The notes under the pieces: generated by a model
Told to the model about the DNA's origin: nothing
Database searches by the model: none
Seen by the model: only the letters and a program-made list of their open reading frames with translations
Translations under genes and position numbers: made by a program
Shown here: piece after piece, positions 12,001 to 27,000 of the stretch
Layout: the number at the start of each line of letters is the position of its first letter
Numbering within the stretch: the first letter of the stretch is position 1
Origin: Dendrolimus kikuchii
Lineage: Eukaryota > Arthropoda > Insecta > Lepidoptera > Lasiocampidae
DNA length: 64,000 nucleotides
Direction: 5' to 3'
Assembly: GCA_019925095.2 (NCBI GenBank)
Contig: CM034405.1
Coordinates: 16,496,901 to 16,560,900, forward strand

Positions 12001-15000
12001 GACGCAGTCTCTAATAACGCTTCAGACGACACTTTCCCCTTGTCAATCAAGTCCGGTACATTTATATTGTAATCCACATTGTTCTCCATTTTTTTCAATA
12101 TGTTCGAGCATGTGTGGAGTTGTTGCTGTAACTCTATGCACTCCTGGTAAGCCGTGACGACTTTTGCGTCGGAATCGTTCGCTAGATACGCCATCATATG
12201 AGCAGCATTACCATTGTACAGTTCTAAGTATGGGTTTAGTAAGTCCATCAATTTACCAGTAGCTAATCTGTATGGAAAAATTTTGCCAATTATTTTATAC
12301 TACAAATGAATTTCGTATTAATCATATACCTGTCTTCTTTATAGATACTAGAATAACAATGTGAATCATGTCGAAACTAAGTATACTATGTTCCAAAATA
12401 AATAGGAAGCATACATACATACATACATAACTTCACGCCAGTTCCCTTGCGGGGTAGGCACGAACAATAGAGCGCCATTTAGGCCCATTCTTACACACCT
12501 CACTTGCTTCTTTGACATTCATAACTCTTGTCATGCACACTCGTCTGTTCTTATCTTTCTATATCAGTGGTGTACCTTCCATCACTGCTAAAAGCACATC
12601 CAAGATATACAAACTCATTCACTTGCTCCAGCATAACATCATCGACCATTACCCTTGCATTCGTTCTGGTTTCTTCTCTTTCGAACACCATAACCTTTGT
12701 TTTCTTCGCATTCAAATGTAAGCCTCTCGCCTGACAGTCAAATAGGAAGCAGTTGTCGGTAATAACGATAGTAGCTATATACCAAAGTTCACGGTTATTG
12801 ATTCATTTGGACATTGGACTAAATGAATAAACCAACATTTGCTGCTTACAAAAACACCTAAAGACGGAACTAGCGCTTTGGATAAGTTTTTAAATATAAT
12901 TTGTTTACTACATTATCATACCCAAGTTTTTTTGGCTCATCTTTTAACAATCAACATCTTAAACACATATTGATTTTGAATTCCTATCACTCGACACATG
13001 TACTGTATGCAGCGCTAGCTACTCATAGCTCACGATAAGTAGTGAAATGAAACTTTTCAAAAAATATGTAAACATTTAATCTGAATATGGTGAAAAATGC
13101 ATCACCTCGCTTAGAGCTGCTGATATGCATGTTGGTGAATCGTCTGTCTGTTTGACTACAAGTAAACATAAAAGGCTCATGAAAGAAGAAAAGGTGTCAA
13201 GGACGGCAATACAAGAGATGAAAGAATGACCTGGAACACCAGCAGGAACATTGTGAACCAGGACGTGTAGAGACTAGAAAGAGATGGAGTAGCTTGAGAG
13301 AGGCTTTTTTTAATTTAATTTTTTGTTAGTGTTAGTTTTGTTAAATTAGTGACGACATCAGCCTCATAGGTGAAGGCAAATTTACATTTTTTATATATAT
13401 TACTAGGATATGCCCGCGAATTCGTCGACACTTGACTTGAAATTGCCGTGGGGCTCCCGGGACACAAAATATCGCAGCATTTGAAAAGCGTGGCATTCCT
13501 ATGATAAAACGTAACGCAGATTTCAAATCTAGGAATTTGCTGTCGACCAGCGAAAACCGCATCAAAATCGGCCTAGTAGTTTTTACGTAAATCTTCGGGA
13601 TCCAAACAGATAAACAGACAAGAAATCTAAAATGCAGTGTTCTTCATCGTTTAGTCTATTCAAGTCGTTTTTGAAGTGAAACTTCTATATTGGCGGGGGG
13701 GGGGGGGGGGTGATTAGGAGCGTTACGGCCGCGCGTAGGGGCGGCATAATTTTAGAGTAGACTATGATTTTTTTTGTTTCCGTATCGGATTAAGTTATTT
13801 TATGTGATAAAATAAAATATGTTTAAATAAAAAATGCATTCATTAAAATGTACCTAACCTAACCAAATCATAATTTGCAGTAAACCTGCGAAAAATCACA
13901 ATATGTGCTGGGACACATAGAAGAAATAGAAGAAGTGAAACTTCAACGGACAAGTGGAAAAACGAACTTCGTAAACATAACATAAAACTGCAAATTAAAA
14001 TTTTGTTGTGATTCGTTTGGCCACTTGTCCGTTGAAGTTTCACTTTTTCTATATGTTTTAAATAGCTTCAATGTACAGACACTGCATGTTTAGAACTTTA
14101 TAATATTATAGGTGTACACTTATTTATAATTTTATACTTTACTTCAACTACATTTCTTTTTAAATATTGTAGCTATAAACTTAAGTAATATCCCAGCTTC
14201 CCTACTAAAAGGGTTGCTTAGAATAATATTTGTTCTTCCACTATGCAATAGACGAGTCTGGCAAGAATGTCCTTCTATTTGTTTAGAGACTTTTGTCGAA
14301 GGAGAAGAGGGCAAGAACGTACAAACGGATACCCATGTACTAAATAAATAATAAACTTTGTGAAATTATACAACTTCTTACAGGAATGAAGGTTATTTCT
14401 CTAACACAAACTACTCACCTAAACCTACAGGCCAAATCTTGATGTAGTGCATTCAAAGCGTTGATGGAAGCTTGCACATTGACAATGTCAGCAATTTCGC
14501 CATAGAACCATCCGAGCGGGATCTTGCATTTCATTGCGGACATACCGTAGCGGCCAATGGTTGTTATCTACAAAAATTATTCATTTCAATAAATTTATTA
14601 ACAAACAATTGAAATCACAATGTTGAATTCTGTTGATGTATAAAAACAGTAAAATAACCCTAGACAAAGCTATACTAAAAGTACCATGAATCTCAAATAC
14701 TCTAATTTTTGTTCTTATTAGCAATATTATATAGTACTTAACACAATAAAGTGTGTAACGTGTCGCACTATACTATACTATAAGTTGGTGTAAAATAAAG
14801 AAAGCTCTTTATTGTATGCGTTGTTATTAATGTTGTACTAAATGTTTAAGTGAAATATGTTAAATATGTATTTATAACACATGAGCATTCAAAGCTTTTG
14901 AATTTCCTATACAGGTGAACTTTTCAAGTGGGCCTTCCGGGCAAAATCCTAAACTATTTGATATAGCGAAAACATTTTAAAGAGTCATGAGGTCGATTTT

Positions 15001-18000
15001 AATCGAATCACCCTCGTCAGGAATCATATCGGCTGATTTTGAAAAATAAACATACCTGTATTATTATACCAAATCATAGTAAGCTACACTACGATTTAGT
15101 ATAATAATAAAGGTTTAAGGACCAATTTCTGTGAAGGAATGTCAAACGTCATACCAAGGGAAAGGGTTGTTTTTGAAAAAAAAAACCATTATTTCGGATT
15201 TGTTCCTGAGGGCCCAAAAAAATTATTCTGTATAGTATTGAATTTTATTCTAAAGTAACATTCGAAAATTTGTCCTTATATTAATAATAACAAAAGTAGA
15301 ATTCTTATTACACTTACTTTCATAAAGCGACACAAGGGCGGCGGTTGTATGTCTGTTAGCACGAGATGTTTCGTAGAGATATCGGTAGCAAAAGCGAGTT
15401 TGACGCAGTCAGTCTCTTCGCCCGTCACCCATATGTCAATGCACAGGGTGACTAGGTCGGAACACGACGGTATTATCTGAAAAAAAAAAACAATATTATT
15501 GTTAGGTTTACACAGCTAGATATTTTGGTAAGGACTGTGGACCCTTATAACCATCTTGATCATTCATTCATCTATGTATGTATGTAATGGTTTAGGAGAT
15601 ATACAGATGGTTTTACACAACTAATAATTCCTCCCGATGTAGCTGCACAGTAGCCCCTTCCCATTTTAATAGCACCACATTGTACGAATCATGTAAGCGG
15701 GGCAGAGCTAAGAATAAGTAAGCAACGCTTCGCCTTTTGCGCTTGCGAATAAAGTTCAATATAGATTATTTATATGCCGGAAACCAAACTGCCTCATCTG
15801 TGCAAACAAAACTGCCGATCGGAACTATAATTGTATGAGGATGTACATATCTCGTTTAATAAAAAAAAGGTGTATTTATGGACATTTTACCAAAGAGAAA
15901 AGACGAGTTTAAAAGTTTGGAATGAAATATTAATACCTACAAGTTAAAATTATGTCCAATATTACACACACACACACACACACACACATAACTTCACGCC
16001 AGTTCCCATGCGGGGTAGACACGAAGAACAGAGCGCCATTTAGGCCCATTCTTACACACCTCACTTGCTTCTTTGACATTCATAACTCTTGTCATGCACG
16101 CTCGTCTGTTCTTAAGGCTCCTGACATCACCTTCTGTTGGTACACGATCAATTTGATCATGGAAGGTGTGTCGTGGCCTTCCACGACTTCTGCATATAAT
16201 ATTACACACATTGTAAAGCGGTCTTAGATACGAGTACATCCAAAACTGCTTCGCAACGTATTATCGCTGCATTTGTAACACGTATAGCTAGCTAGAAGTA
16301 GTGAATAAGAGTCAAAGCCGCCCGGCACTCAACAAGTATCGCCATCCGCGAGTGGAATCACCGCTGTCAACCAGTGTACCTCATGTGGTTAATGAATGAA
16401 CGTCGTGCGATCTTATCTGTCTGCGATGGGTACTAGGTCTACATGTGAATCACTCACTCACCATCATCCACGCGCGAGCAGCCTCCGAGTGAGGCGATCA
16501 GGTGCTGAGGGCCTATACTTAGTGCGTTTTTTTTATAACGTTCAAGTTAACGCAATTTTGTATGAGAATGACTTAGCGCCATCTAGTGAACGTGAAGGGA
16601 AACATAAATCGTGCTATTCAAAATTGCGTTAACTTGAACGGAGTCGCGTAGTAAAAAAACTCGCCCAAACACTCATAGTACACAACAGAGCAAATTCGTT
16701 TCCGAACCATGCCAAGAATCGAACCCGGAGCCTCCGCGTTGCAGTGAGGTAGGCCGTCAAGAATGTCTTACAACTACCGGTGTATATCTACACACGTGTC
16801 AATTTCAAGTTTTAGGCCGTCAGGTCGAGAGCCGGGTGGCTCTGATGAGCTGTGACCTAAATAGCGAACACTTACGACGTCTGTCAGGCGCACGCTGTGT
16901 CCGAAGTCCAGGACGATGTACCGTCGCGCGCCGGAGTGCATCCGCTCCACCACCAGCGTGTGCTGCGGCGGCCGCGTCACCAGCGCCGCCCAAGGGATGC
17001 CGCACTGCTCTTGCTCCTATTATACATACATTCATATCAATGCATGTTTGCCGGATACGAATTAAAATGTCGTTTCGAAAGAACACGAACATTATTTAAA
17101 GTACACAACACGTAATTCACGGTCACGTAACACAACCAACCAAATACAGCAGGTCCAAACCATAGAGCAAAAGATCGTAATAACATAAAATGTCTATCGA
17201 TGTGAGATTCCCCTTCCGAATGTACGCTTAGTATAATCTTGATCGCAGTTGAAACTCAACTAACTCTGTCTCAATGGGCCGACCTTATATATTAGCAAAA
17301 TAGACATGGACATATTTTTGGGGACACTTTTCTTACTCTAACACCGTATGAATAAGATCAATCATGTTTTTCAAATAAATCACTTTATATTTAGAACAGT
17401 TCCCACTCAAGTAAAGGGAAGTTTTTAACTCACCTTGAACATTTTTTCCTCTGAAAATTCCAATTTTTCTTGAGGGTCACAGTCCATAAGCGAACCCTCC
17501 AAATCTTCCAACGAGTCAGGATCTTGAGATGACTGTTTCATTTGGCCTTCCTTCACTACTGACCACAACTGGAATAAATAGACAATTATCAGAAAACCTG
17601 CATTTACTAAAGACAAATACTAGGAATAACAATCCCATAGCAAAAAAATTAAATTTGAAAGACATCTAAACCTTAAATTTTAGGGGGCGCAAAAACACAA
17701 ACAATAACAAGGTTTTCAACTAACATTACATTAGTCACATTACAGTCCACTTCACAAAACATTACAGTTCACTTATATGAGATATAAAAGTTTATGTTCT
17801 AACATAAGTCCTATAAATATAAGAGTCAGTAGACATAGATAAAAATAATAATAATAGATAGGTGAACAGAGAAACATAACAATTAGATTTGCTGAGTAGT
17901 CTCCTGTAAACAAATGTTTTTTTTTTAATTTTTGTAATATAATTTTTCAATTTCCTTTTATAGGAAATTATATATTTGCACTCCTTTACTTCATTTGGTA

Positions 18001-21000
18001 ATTTATTGTAAATGTTGGCTAATATTAATATTTTTCTGTTCTAGGTGCTCGAATAATAATTTTATTAGTGTCTTAAATTGTATTTAGATATTTTATGAGT
18101 GAACTGAATATTTGTTTGTATGATATTTTCCATGATTTTTTTTACTAAAATGCACGTCTTATATTTCGTCGGCGTAAAGAAGTTAAGAATAAATGTTAAG
18201 AAGCAGTTCCTTCACTTGAAGGGCTGACTTTATCTGCCATTACCCAGCCTACAAAAAATCTACTCATAGTCAAAACACCAATTGCATGACAATCATAAAA
18301 AACTGTTTTAAAAAACTAAATCGGTCAAAAGTGGAGTTCAATTCAAAACATTCTTATATTAATATCCGTGCAGGAACGGAGAAAGAATAAAATTTCCCGC
18401 ATTGGGGCGGCCTGTCCCAAGAGGCAACAAAACAACCCACAGCCAGGTGGTAGGGTAGGCTGGTAGTATAGAGTATGTCGCCATAATAACCTTGAGTTGT
18501 GTTCCAGCATTAGTGACCAGGCTCCAGTCTCCCTTAAGAGAGCAGCAGCGCTTTTGTAGCACCTTTGGTGTTGCAAATGTCCATAGGAGATGGTAACCAC
18601 TTTCCATCAAGTGGGCCGTCTGCTTGTTTGCTGAACTCATGGAATAAAAAAAATTATAAAAATATTCAATGATAAACTGAGTTTTATATTCGAATGATAT
18701 GGTCTAAATAAAACATTTTTAAACAAGACAATTCTGGATGAATAATGTTTTTCAATATCAACATACAAAATAATAAAGACTTGCGCGGCGTTCCTTTGGT
18801 GATTGATGTAGGGGATTTTAAGAGCTAAATTTTTGGTGCGAATAATATTCTTCTATCATGCTCGTATATAAGTAATTGACAATCGAATACGACGTAATTA
18901 ACATACTTCATTGTTAGAGATTTCTACCCAAAGACTCACCTGATGTGGGTCACCGGGTCCAGTGCCAGGCATTGAGCTGACCACAGCGGGGTGGTGTCTC
19001 GTCCCGCTCGACTCCAGCTTCGTCCCCTCGGAGGCGACGTGGCAGGTCACGTGGAGGGGCATCGCCTCACTCAACCCCGCCCCGAATACACCCACGCCGT
19101 TGTTCTGAGCCCACCACGCATTCGACGGCGTATACTTAGAATCTGTTCAGGCAAGTACTACTTTTACAGAAAGAATATTAAAATATACACAGCAGAGGCA
19201 AGAAAGTTTGTTAGTCTTACGATAGTAAGCTTACTAGTGGCTAATCTGTTCGTCCATACAGTTCTTAAAACTTATACCATCAGTCTGTCTCAAATAGGTT
19301 CTGATGGACAAAAATGGATATGAATGAAAATTTTAGGGATTTAATAAACAATTTGCTATAATGGTCATTATCTCTGTATTGGGTGTTAGCTGTCAGCTGT
19401 CAACTGTCAATGTAATTATACTCTATGGAAATAAAATACACTCTCCACTACATTGAATCTCATACAAGTTGTTTCATTCTCATCTTAAAACCCTAATTAA
19501 TCCCAAAGCACAATTTTATCTTTATATTTCATGTAAATTCCATTTTGATGTCTTGACAGGTTAATGTATGATGTGAAAATTCATCTCAAACTAAGTAGTG
19601 GATGGATACAGCTAGTTAAAAATATAAGGAATACTAGCTTAAACTTGGTCATGCTTCACAGTGGCTATTAATTATAAATAAAAAATAAAAATATTATTTA
19701 TATGGAAGGTTATTTCATCCAATACTTTCTTAGTTTTGCAAAGACAGATGGAAGCTGTATTTTTTTTATATAAAGATGGGCACCAACTCACCCATATCGA
19801 ATGGTAGATTGAGTAAATCCTTCAGCTGATATTCTGGCTTCACCTGTGTGATAGGTGCGCTTGTGTCTCCGGCCAACACACTGGCATATGTTACACTCGT
19901 CGACGTGCCGCGGCCTAGCTCTGGTACTTCCGAGGAGAATATTGTACGCTCTAATGGTAGACCATATAGACCAAATCTGCAGCAAATTAAAAGCAATTGT
20001 GAAATTTTGTTCTTTTTCATGACTTTAGAAATAAACATTTATTAGGTATACATATTAGGTATATAGTATACTTCTGTATATTTTTAGTAATAGGGACAAA
20101 CAAAGACAGTAAGAAATCTTAAATATCCCACTTCCAGTTATAAACTTTCAACATTTTAGGAAAATTCACAATTTCAATGTGCAGTTTATGTCAGAACTTT
20201 TTTCTTTACTGTGGTAATTTTAATAGTATGTATAACTATTAGGTTAGAAAACTGCCAAGTGGCGCATGTTGTCAATTAGTTATGAAAACTTTAAATACGA
20301 CGGTAAAGCCGAAATCATAAAAAAGAGTAAAAGATTTACGGAAGAATATCATATACATGCAAAGGCTATAATTCAAAAGTAAATCTTACCTAGCCCTCAA
20401 GAGATGATGGTATACTTGTGCCCGATCTTTCAGACAATGAGCAGTCTTTTCCAGAAGTGTCAAACACCGTCCAACTAAGTCCTGGGCTGCTGCTTTATGA
20501 GTCGCTTGTTGGGCTAAGGCAACCATCCAACGTAATGCGCCGGGCGATGAGCAAGCCCCCAAGTAAGGTATGCAAGCACTCACACTGCTCGACAATGTCA
20601 AGTCGAAGGTTGATTTCCATGGTTTCAATAGTTGTTTTTCACCTCTGATGAAAAAAAATTTGAATATGATTTCATGTGCACTAGAGCTGTCTATGTATCT
20701 ATAATTTAAAGAAACAACAACCTCTTTTTCTTTCAATAAATTGCATTCAACCTCAATACATAAGTTAATCTTGGAAAACAAATAACATTAATGGTTTTTT
20801 TTCATATGAATGTCCGAAACTTTGCTGCCTATTTTTTAAATTGCGTATGGCTAACATTAATATACCAAAAATATAAAATATTTGTATGAAACATAAAAAC
20901 AAAAATACTCACTCGCTTGTAATCAAAATGATCTTGACACACTTCTTTGCCAAACTTCTATTTCCACACAATATACAACTTTTAATCAGTGCACTTGTGT

Positions 21001-24000
21001 GTTTCTCAATGATCTTCACACATTCTAATTGTTGCGTTTCCACACTTTTGTCTTTGCTTTTCTCAGTTTTAGCTAATCTCATCCTTTGCAATCTTATTGA
21101 TACAACCCAAATAATTGTATCCAAAGCAAGTTTCCGCTTTTCAATGTTGTCTTTGCTCACAGCTATTTCGCAAAGAGTGTTCAAGAAGCCATTTGATTCT
21201 AACATGGCTATCCTTTGCTGTCTTTCCATAGGTACATCAGTATGTGGACTCGAGCGAACGGTCAATGATATCTGATGCAACCAATCGCATCCAATAAATC
21301 CAGATTTCTTCCCAGTGTCTGGTTTTGCTGTCCCTTTAATGTCTTTCGCGGGGTCAAACAGCGTCTTAATGTGGATTAAGAATGTCCTTCCTCTAGCACG
21401 GTAAAGTCGAGGACTCGTTAGTATCAATGTTCCAGATTGTTGTGTCAAATCCAAACCCGAAGAAAGGAGTAATGGTCCAGCTAAAATTTCGGCGTTATGA
21501 GCTTGTAAGTACTCCTCACTACTTCCTGGATTATCTAATAGTGAAGTTATGTCGGGATCATTGAAATTTATTGGAGAATCACACCGATACCCAAAGGATG
21601 CATCCTTCTCATAACCAATTCCATGTAAATTTTGTTTCAATAATGTTACCAATATTATGGGCAAGTTTACTGAACAAGCCGAGTGTAAAGTAAAACTAAA
21701 TTCTACATGAGCTAGAGAAACACTATAAGGCAAAGTGAGTTCTAAAACATGTTCATCCCAAGTTGAGGATGTATTTTGCAGTCTCCATGTTCTATTATTT
21801 TGGTGATCAGATCTTGATCTTTGTGCTGGTGATAATTCACACCAGAAACCTGGTACCACAGCACTATAAGGAACAGTAGTATTAGTACCGTATGCTCCAG
21901 TTAATGAAATCAAGTTTTCGAGATCACTCAAGTCTAAATCAGATTTATTGGCCAGTATTACTGGAGTAGAAGTTGGCCCACAAACTTCGTCTCGTGGAGC
22001 GCGTTGTAGCATATCGAAGTCAATATTAGCAAATTCATCTTCGTCAATATCACCAGTTGAATCTTTTTCACCATTATTCAATGCATAGAAGTAGATTATT
22101 CCATTTTTAGTTGAAACACTCAACCTTTCAACTGAAGCACAGTAAACTACTGATGTAAAGTGGCCTTTAGGTACGCGTTTCTCTGATAATGTCTTAAATT
22201 CAGGCAATGAATATAAACGTAAACCTCCATCTACTCCCACTGCAGCAAAGGAATATTGATCGTGCTTATCTATTGGCAAAAGGCACAAGTCAACTGGGCT
22301 CTCTTGGTATGGAAGCTCTTTGTAAGAAACTGGATTGTCTTCTAAGGTATATGTTGAAGTTTTTTTGTTTATCTTATATAGGATGAAATATGCTTTTGGA
22401 TCTGATTTGATTTTGTCTTGATCTGAATCATCAACCTCCATTTTAGTATCATCCTCAGGGTCAAGTTTATCCCCATGCTTAAATTTATCTGGTTTCTTAC
22501 TAGATATAACAACGAGCAAATGATCTTTGTCTTCTGTTGGCAGCAGATGAGTGACCTCTGAATCTTCTCTAAAATTTAATTTTGATGGAAGACTTAGACA
22601 TTGGATAGCTATACCTTGGGAGACTGCTTCTTCTTGAGGAGGATCACTGTCAAATCCATCATTATTACTGTTAGTAACTGCTGTTTGTGTCCCCACTTTA
22701 CTGCCTCCAAAAGTGGTAACTTTGTATTTCTCTGTACCATCTCCACTTTCATACCACTTTAAATCCGATATTTCTAAAGGCCCGTTCATATTCAGATAGT
22801 GAGTAAGAGAATCGGCCTGTTGTAACACTGCATCAGTCTGATCAGCTACTTTTGTGCCAGCGGAAACAAGATTATCACTTTTCCAACTCTTTAAATGGGA
22901 AATCTTACCAACAAAATCTAAGACACTGACTTGTCCACCATCTTGTAATTCTGATAACAATTCAGCAGTCTGTGGCGGAGGCATAACTTTGTAATGTTTC
23001 ATTACCATCACTTTCTTAGGATCCCATAATTTACAGTCCTCTTTACTGGACGACGCATTTAAGTTAATTACATTGCTAATTTGTTCGTCTATTAGATTAG
23101 TTGTGCATTGAGGAAGCTCTGTTTCTTCATCTGAATATTGGAAGTAAACCTCATCATATATATTCGCGTCATCTGTTCTGGCAACAGTACATACTTTTAT
23201 ACTACCACCCGGCTTGGAATTCCCACTGCTATTCGAAGTCTGAACAACTGTCGTTATTGAGCCAGCAAGAGAGCTGTGTATATCATAGGTTAGTAAAAAC
23301 AACATCTTGTTTGTTGGCGACAGGTTGTTCTTTGCCTCATTCTGATCATTCATCGCTTGGACACTTTCTTTCGTAGTATCTGCTCCAGAGTCAAACAGTG
23401 CTTTACTGGAGTCTTCTTGTATTGGTTGGTCAGGTTGAGTGCTGTTACTCCTAGTGACTGTAACGGCACATATTAAGGAAGGTTTTGATTTGTTGGTACT
23501 AGTCTCTTTCTCTGAAGTCTCTGTTTGAGTTTGTGGGAAAGCTTCCTGTTTCGATGTCAAACCGACGAATGCCATAGCTGTTAGTTCGATGCCGTATGTT
23601 GCTAAAAGGATGAATAGATATAAGTATAAAATAATCACTAGTATTTTAAAATATTTACTAAAATTTTAATTTAAAAATTAATTGCTCTAAATTTATTATT
23701 GTTTTTGACAAAAACAATACACTAAATATTATTTGTAGTATCCTATTATATTTATAATATTTATTAGGAATTAGATAATGTAATTTAGTATTTGTATGCG
23801 CCATGGGTAATGGCCATATCGGACTAATATATCATGATGAAGATCTGTATAATATACAATTTCATAAACAAATACATCAATAATAAAAATATTTTCAACT
23901 TACTTTACATAATTCCCATAGTTTATACTTGCAATATCTATGACTAAATTCTAGAGTATCTTTTCATTTTTAAAATCTTTAATAGAGATAATAATCGATA

Positions 24001-27000
24001 TCCTTGATGGGGACTATACAAAAGTTCACAAATACAAATTTAAACTGAAATTTGTGATTGTTTCAATCATCACTGTTTTAGATAGAATATGTAAACCAGA
24101 AAATTGTCTAGACAGACAAAACTTATACAGATGAATAACTATTATCTTATATTATCAATGTTAGATCATATAAATAAGCAGAAACTTCAAAAAATTTGAA
24201 AAACTCACAGGTGTCTTTCTCCAAACTCGTAGACCAGACTTTGTTGCTATCTGTTGCAAGTATTCCACTAAATATGGAGTCGTACGGCGAAAGGTGGATG
24301 AACTTCACTAATTTGAGGCCACAGTCAAACTTCCATATGTTGACCTTCCCTTCAGAGGTGCCAGTCGCAATTAAATCACCCGTATTACCCTTAGATACTA
24401 CTGTCACGTTTGGCGATGGCACCGCACAAGCTGTTGCGTTAGTTACCTAAAAAAATTGTTAATTTCTCAATAAACTTAACCCTTAAAAGTGGTTAAATTT
24501 AATATTCTTTTTGTCCATAATCTGCCAGCTGCCATAAAAATTGCCGCGCCAAAACCAAGAGAATTATATCGTCGCTTCTACTCTAATATAAATTCTATGT
24601 AGTTAGAGGAAGAAAGCATCAGTTCAACGTTCGTTTCAATTATCTGTATTTGACCACAAATTTGTGGTGCTTCCCAATTAGCCGTGTGTGATAGTTCGGC
24701 AACAAATTTGTGGTGGTTCCGTCTTAAAAGGTTAATCCTTTACTTTCTTAGAATCAATTCAACAAAGATGGATGAACAAGACAATTTATAATAGTTCCCT
24801 TTTTGCGTAAATGTAAATGACTACATAACACCCAAAACATGTTCCTACCCGCCATGCATTGCACTGGAATTGTTTCCCGGCACCACGACGAGCTACACCG
24901 GAAGACAAGATATGTGCCTGCATTTAATCTCCCTATTTCACATTATATACAGCTCTATGACTGGTCATATGTGACAAAATGTGCAGTGCATTTTCAACAA
25001 TGTAAATGAACTTTCCGTTATATACTTATGATCTAGGTGTTTCCGGTCGCGATCAGAGTGGTCCATTGTATATTATCCATAACACAGGCGTAACTCGGTT
25101 AACTTGGGGATATACAATGTGTGTTTGTCTACCGATTATTATTATTTTATCAGACCATAACCATCTCACTGCTGCTACACCCTTATTTAAGACAGATTTG
25201 ACATATCAGGTTATCTAGATGTGCATGTATCATCACAATGTTTTCACTTTTCACTTCACTATCAGCATGTGATAATAATAATGTGCACTTTGAGTCAGAA
25301 AACTGCCAAAAGGTGTATGCCTCCCTCCCATATTTGTTTTGAACCTTTGTCATTTAACAAGCTCAAATAAAGCTACTGGTATAAATTTTTTAATGCTAAC
25401 AATAATACTGTTTTTTAATACTAAACACAATTGTACAAAAAAGTTTCTATTATTATATTTCTCTCTCCATCACAAGGTAGTCTGGAAGAGACCGCTGTCA
25501 GCGATAAGACCACCATTTTTACCTAATTCTAAACTGTCTTTCTGTATTGTTTCATTAATTTTGCTGTACAATAAAGTATTAAAGTAGAGTAAACGCGGTC
25601 GAGATGCGAGCACTGCGCAAAATCTGCGGAGCGACGCTCGCGGACCGCGTTCATAATACCGAAGTAAGAAAGAGAGTTGGTCTGAAAGAGAGTGTCGGGG
25701 TGAAGGTAAGGAAAGGAATGCTCCGGTGGTTCGGGCATGTGGAAAGAATGCATGATGAAAGAATGACTAAACAGATATACAATGCAAAAGTCGTGGAAGG
25801 CCACGACACACCTTCCATGATCAAATTGGCGCTCTGTGTTCGTGCCTACCCCGCAAGGGAACTGGAGTGAAGTTATGTATGTATGTAATACATAATTTAA
25901 AACAATGTCAGCCACTAAGCTATCTGATCATAGGCTTACATACATACATACATAACTTCAGGCCAGTTCCCTTGCGGGGTATTCTTATTCTTACAAACCT
26001 CACTTGCTTCTTTGACGTTCATAGCTCTTGTCATAGGCTTAGACTAAACATATTCTATTGCTCACCGATATGGGCACGTTGTGGGTATACTCGCCGCGTA
26101 CGAAAGGGCAATTGGGCGAGTGGCGTTCGTGCTCCACCCACGGCTCGTCCGACTTCTCCCAGCAGACCAAGCAGACGAGGCAGGTGAAGCACATGGCGCG
26201 GTCGTCGCCGCTCGGCGATGGCTGGTGGTAGAAGCCGGCTTGCGCCATACGAGCGGGGAGGGCCCATCTACGCCAAGATATCCACATTTTACTATAATTT
26301 TTTATGGAATTTTGAATAAAATTAAATATTGCTTTCTTAATAGGGAGATGCGATTTTAAGTCCGTATTCATAAAACCTATGAACGTTGTTTTTTTTCTCT
26401 CTCTTATTAGGCACCAAACAAAATCTAATTAGGTTTCTAGTGAGCAATAATATTTATAATAAAACTGCGTTTTAACGGTTTTAAGCGCGGTAATTTTTCA
26501 GTTCGGTTTCAGTTCAGACGTTTCAGCCACTTTTCAGTCGAAACGTTGGAATAACGAAAAGTAAATAAATTGCCGCGTTTAAAACCGTTAAAACGTAGTT
26601 TTATTATGTATACAAGTCGCGAAAACTTAAGAAAATAATAATATTTATAAAAACGAATTTAAAAAAGAATTACGCCTATATAAACTTAGCTAAAAGTGAA
26701 AAATTTTCTTTTTATTGTTGTATAGGTAGATGCGGCTCCCATTTGCCTGATCTTAAGTAACCTTTGATTAAGTAACATTAGGGGACTAATGTTACTTAAG
26801 CAAAGATATGACCTAAGAGGTCTCGAACACTTACTATAGTCATAACATTGCTCATAAAGGCCCCGCTGTTGGGCTTGGGCCTCCTCAATTTTTAAAAAAC
26901 AATGCATTCCGTAAATCATTCATGAGCCCTGTATAGGAATACAGTTTAATTAAATCCATACAATAAATAAATGAAATAAATGCAAATATTAATCTAAATG

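Noticed and set aside
13852..13864. ACCTAACCTAACC as interstitial telomere repeat
   Set aside because: Only about two and a half units of the insect TTAGG repeat; expected by chance.
20886..21275. 129-codon open frame on the plus strand
   Set aside because: It lies antisense to Bruce exon 7, whose minus-strand frame is conserved and much longer.
22380..22700. possible intron inside Bruce exon 7
   Set aside because: The acidic low-complexity stretch suggested one, but the frame stays open for the whole 2689 nt and continues into known blocks on both sides.
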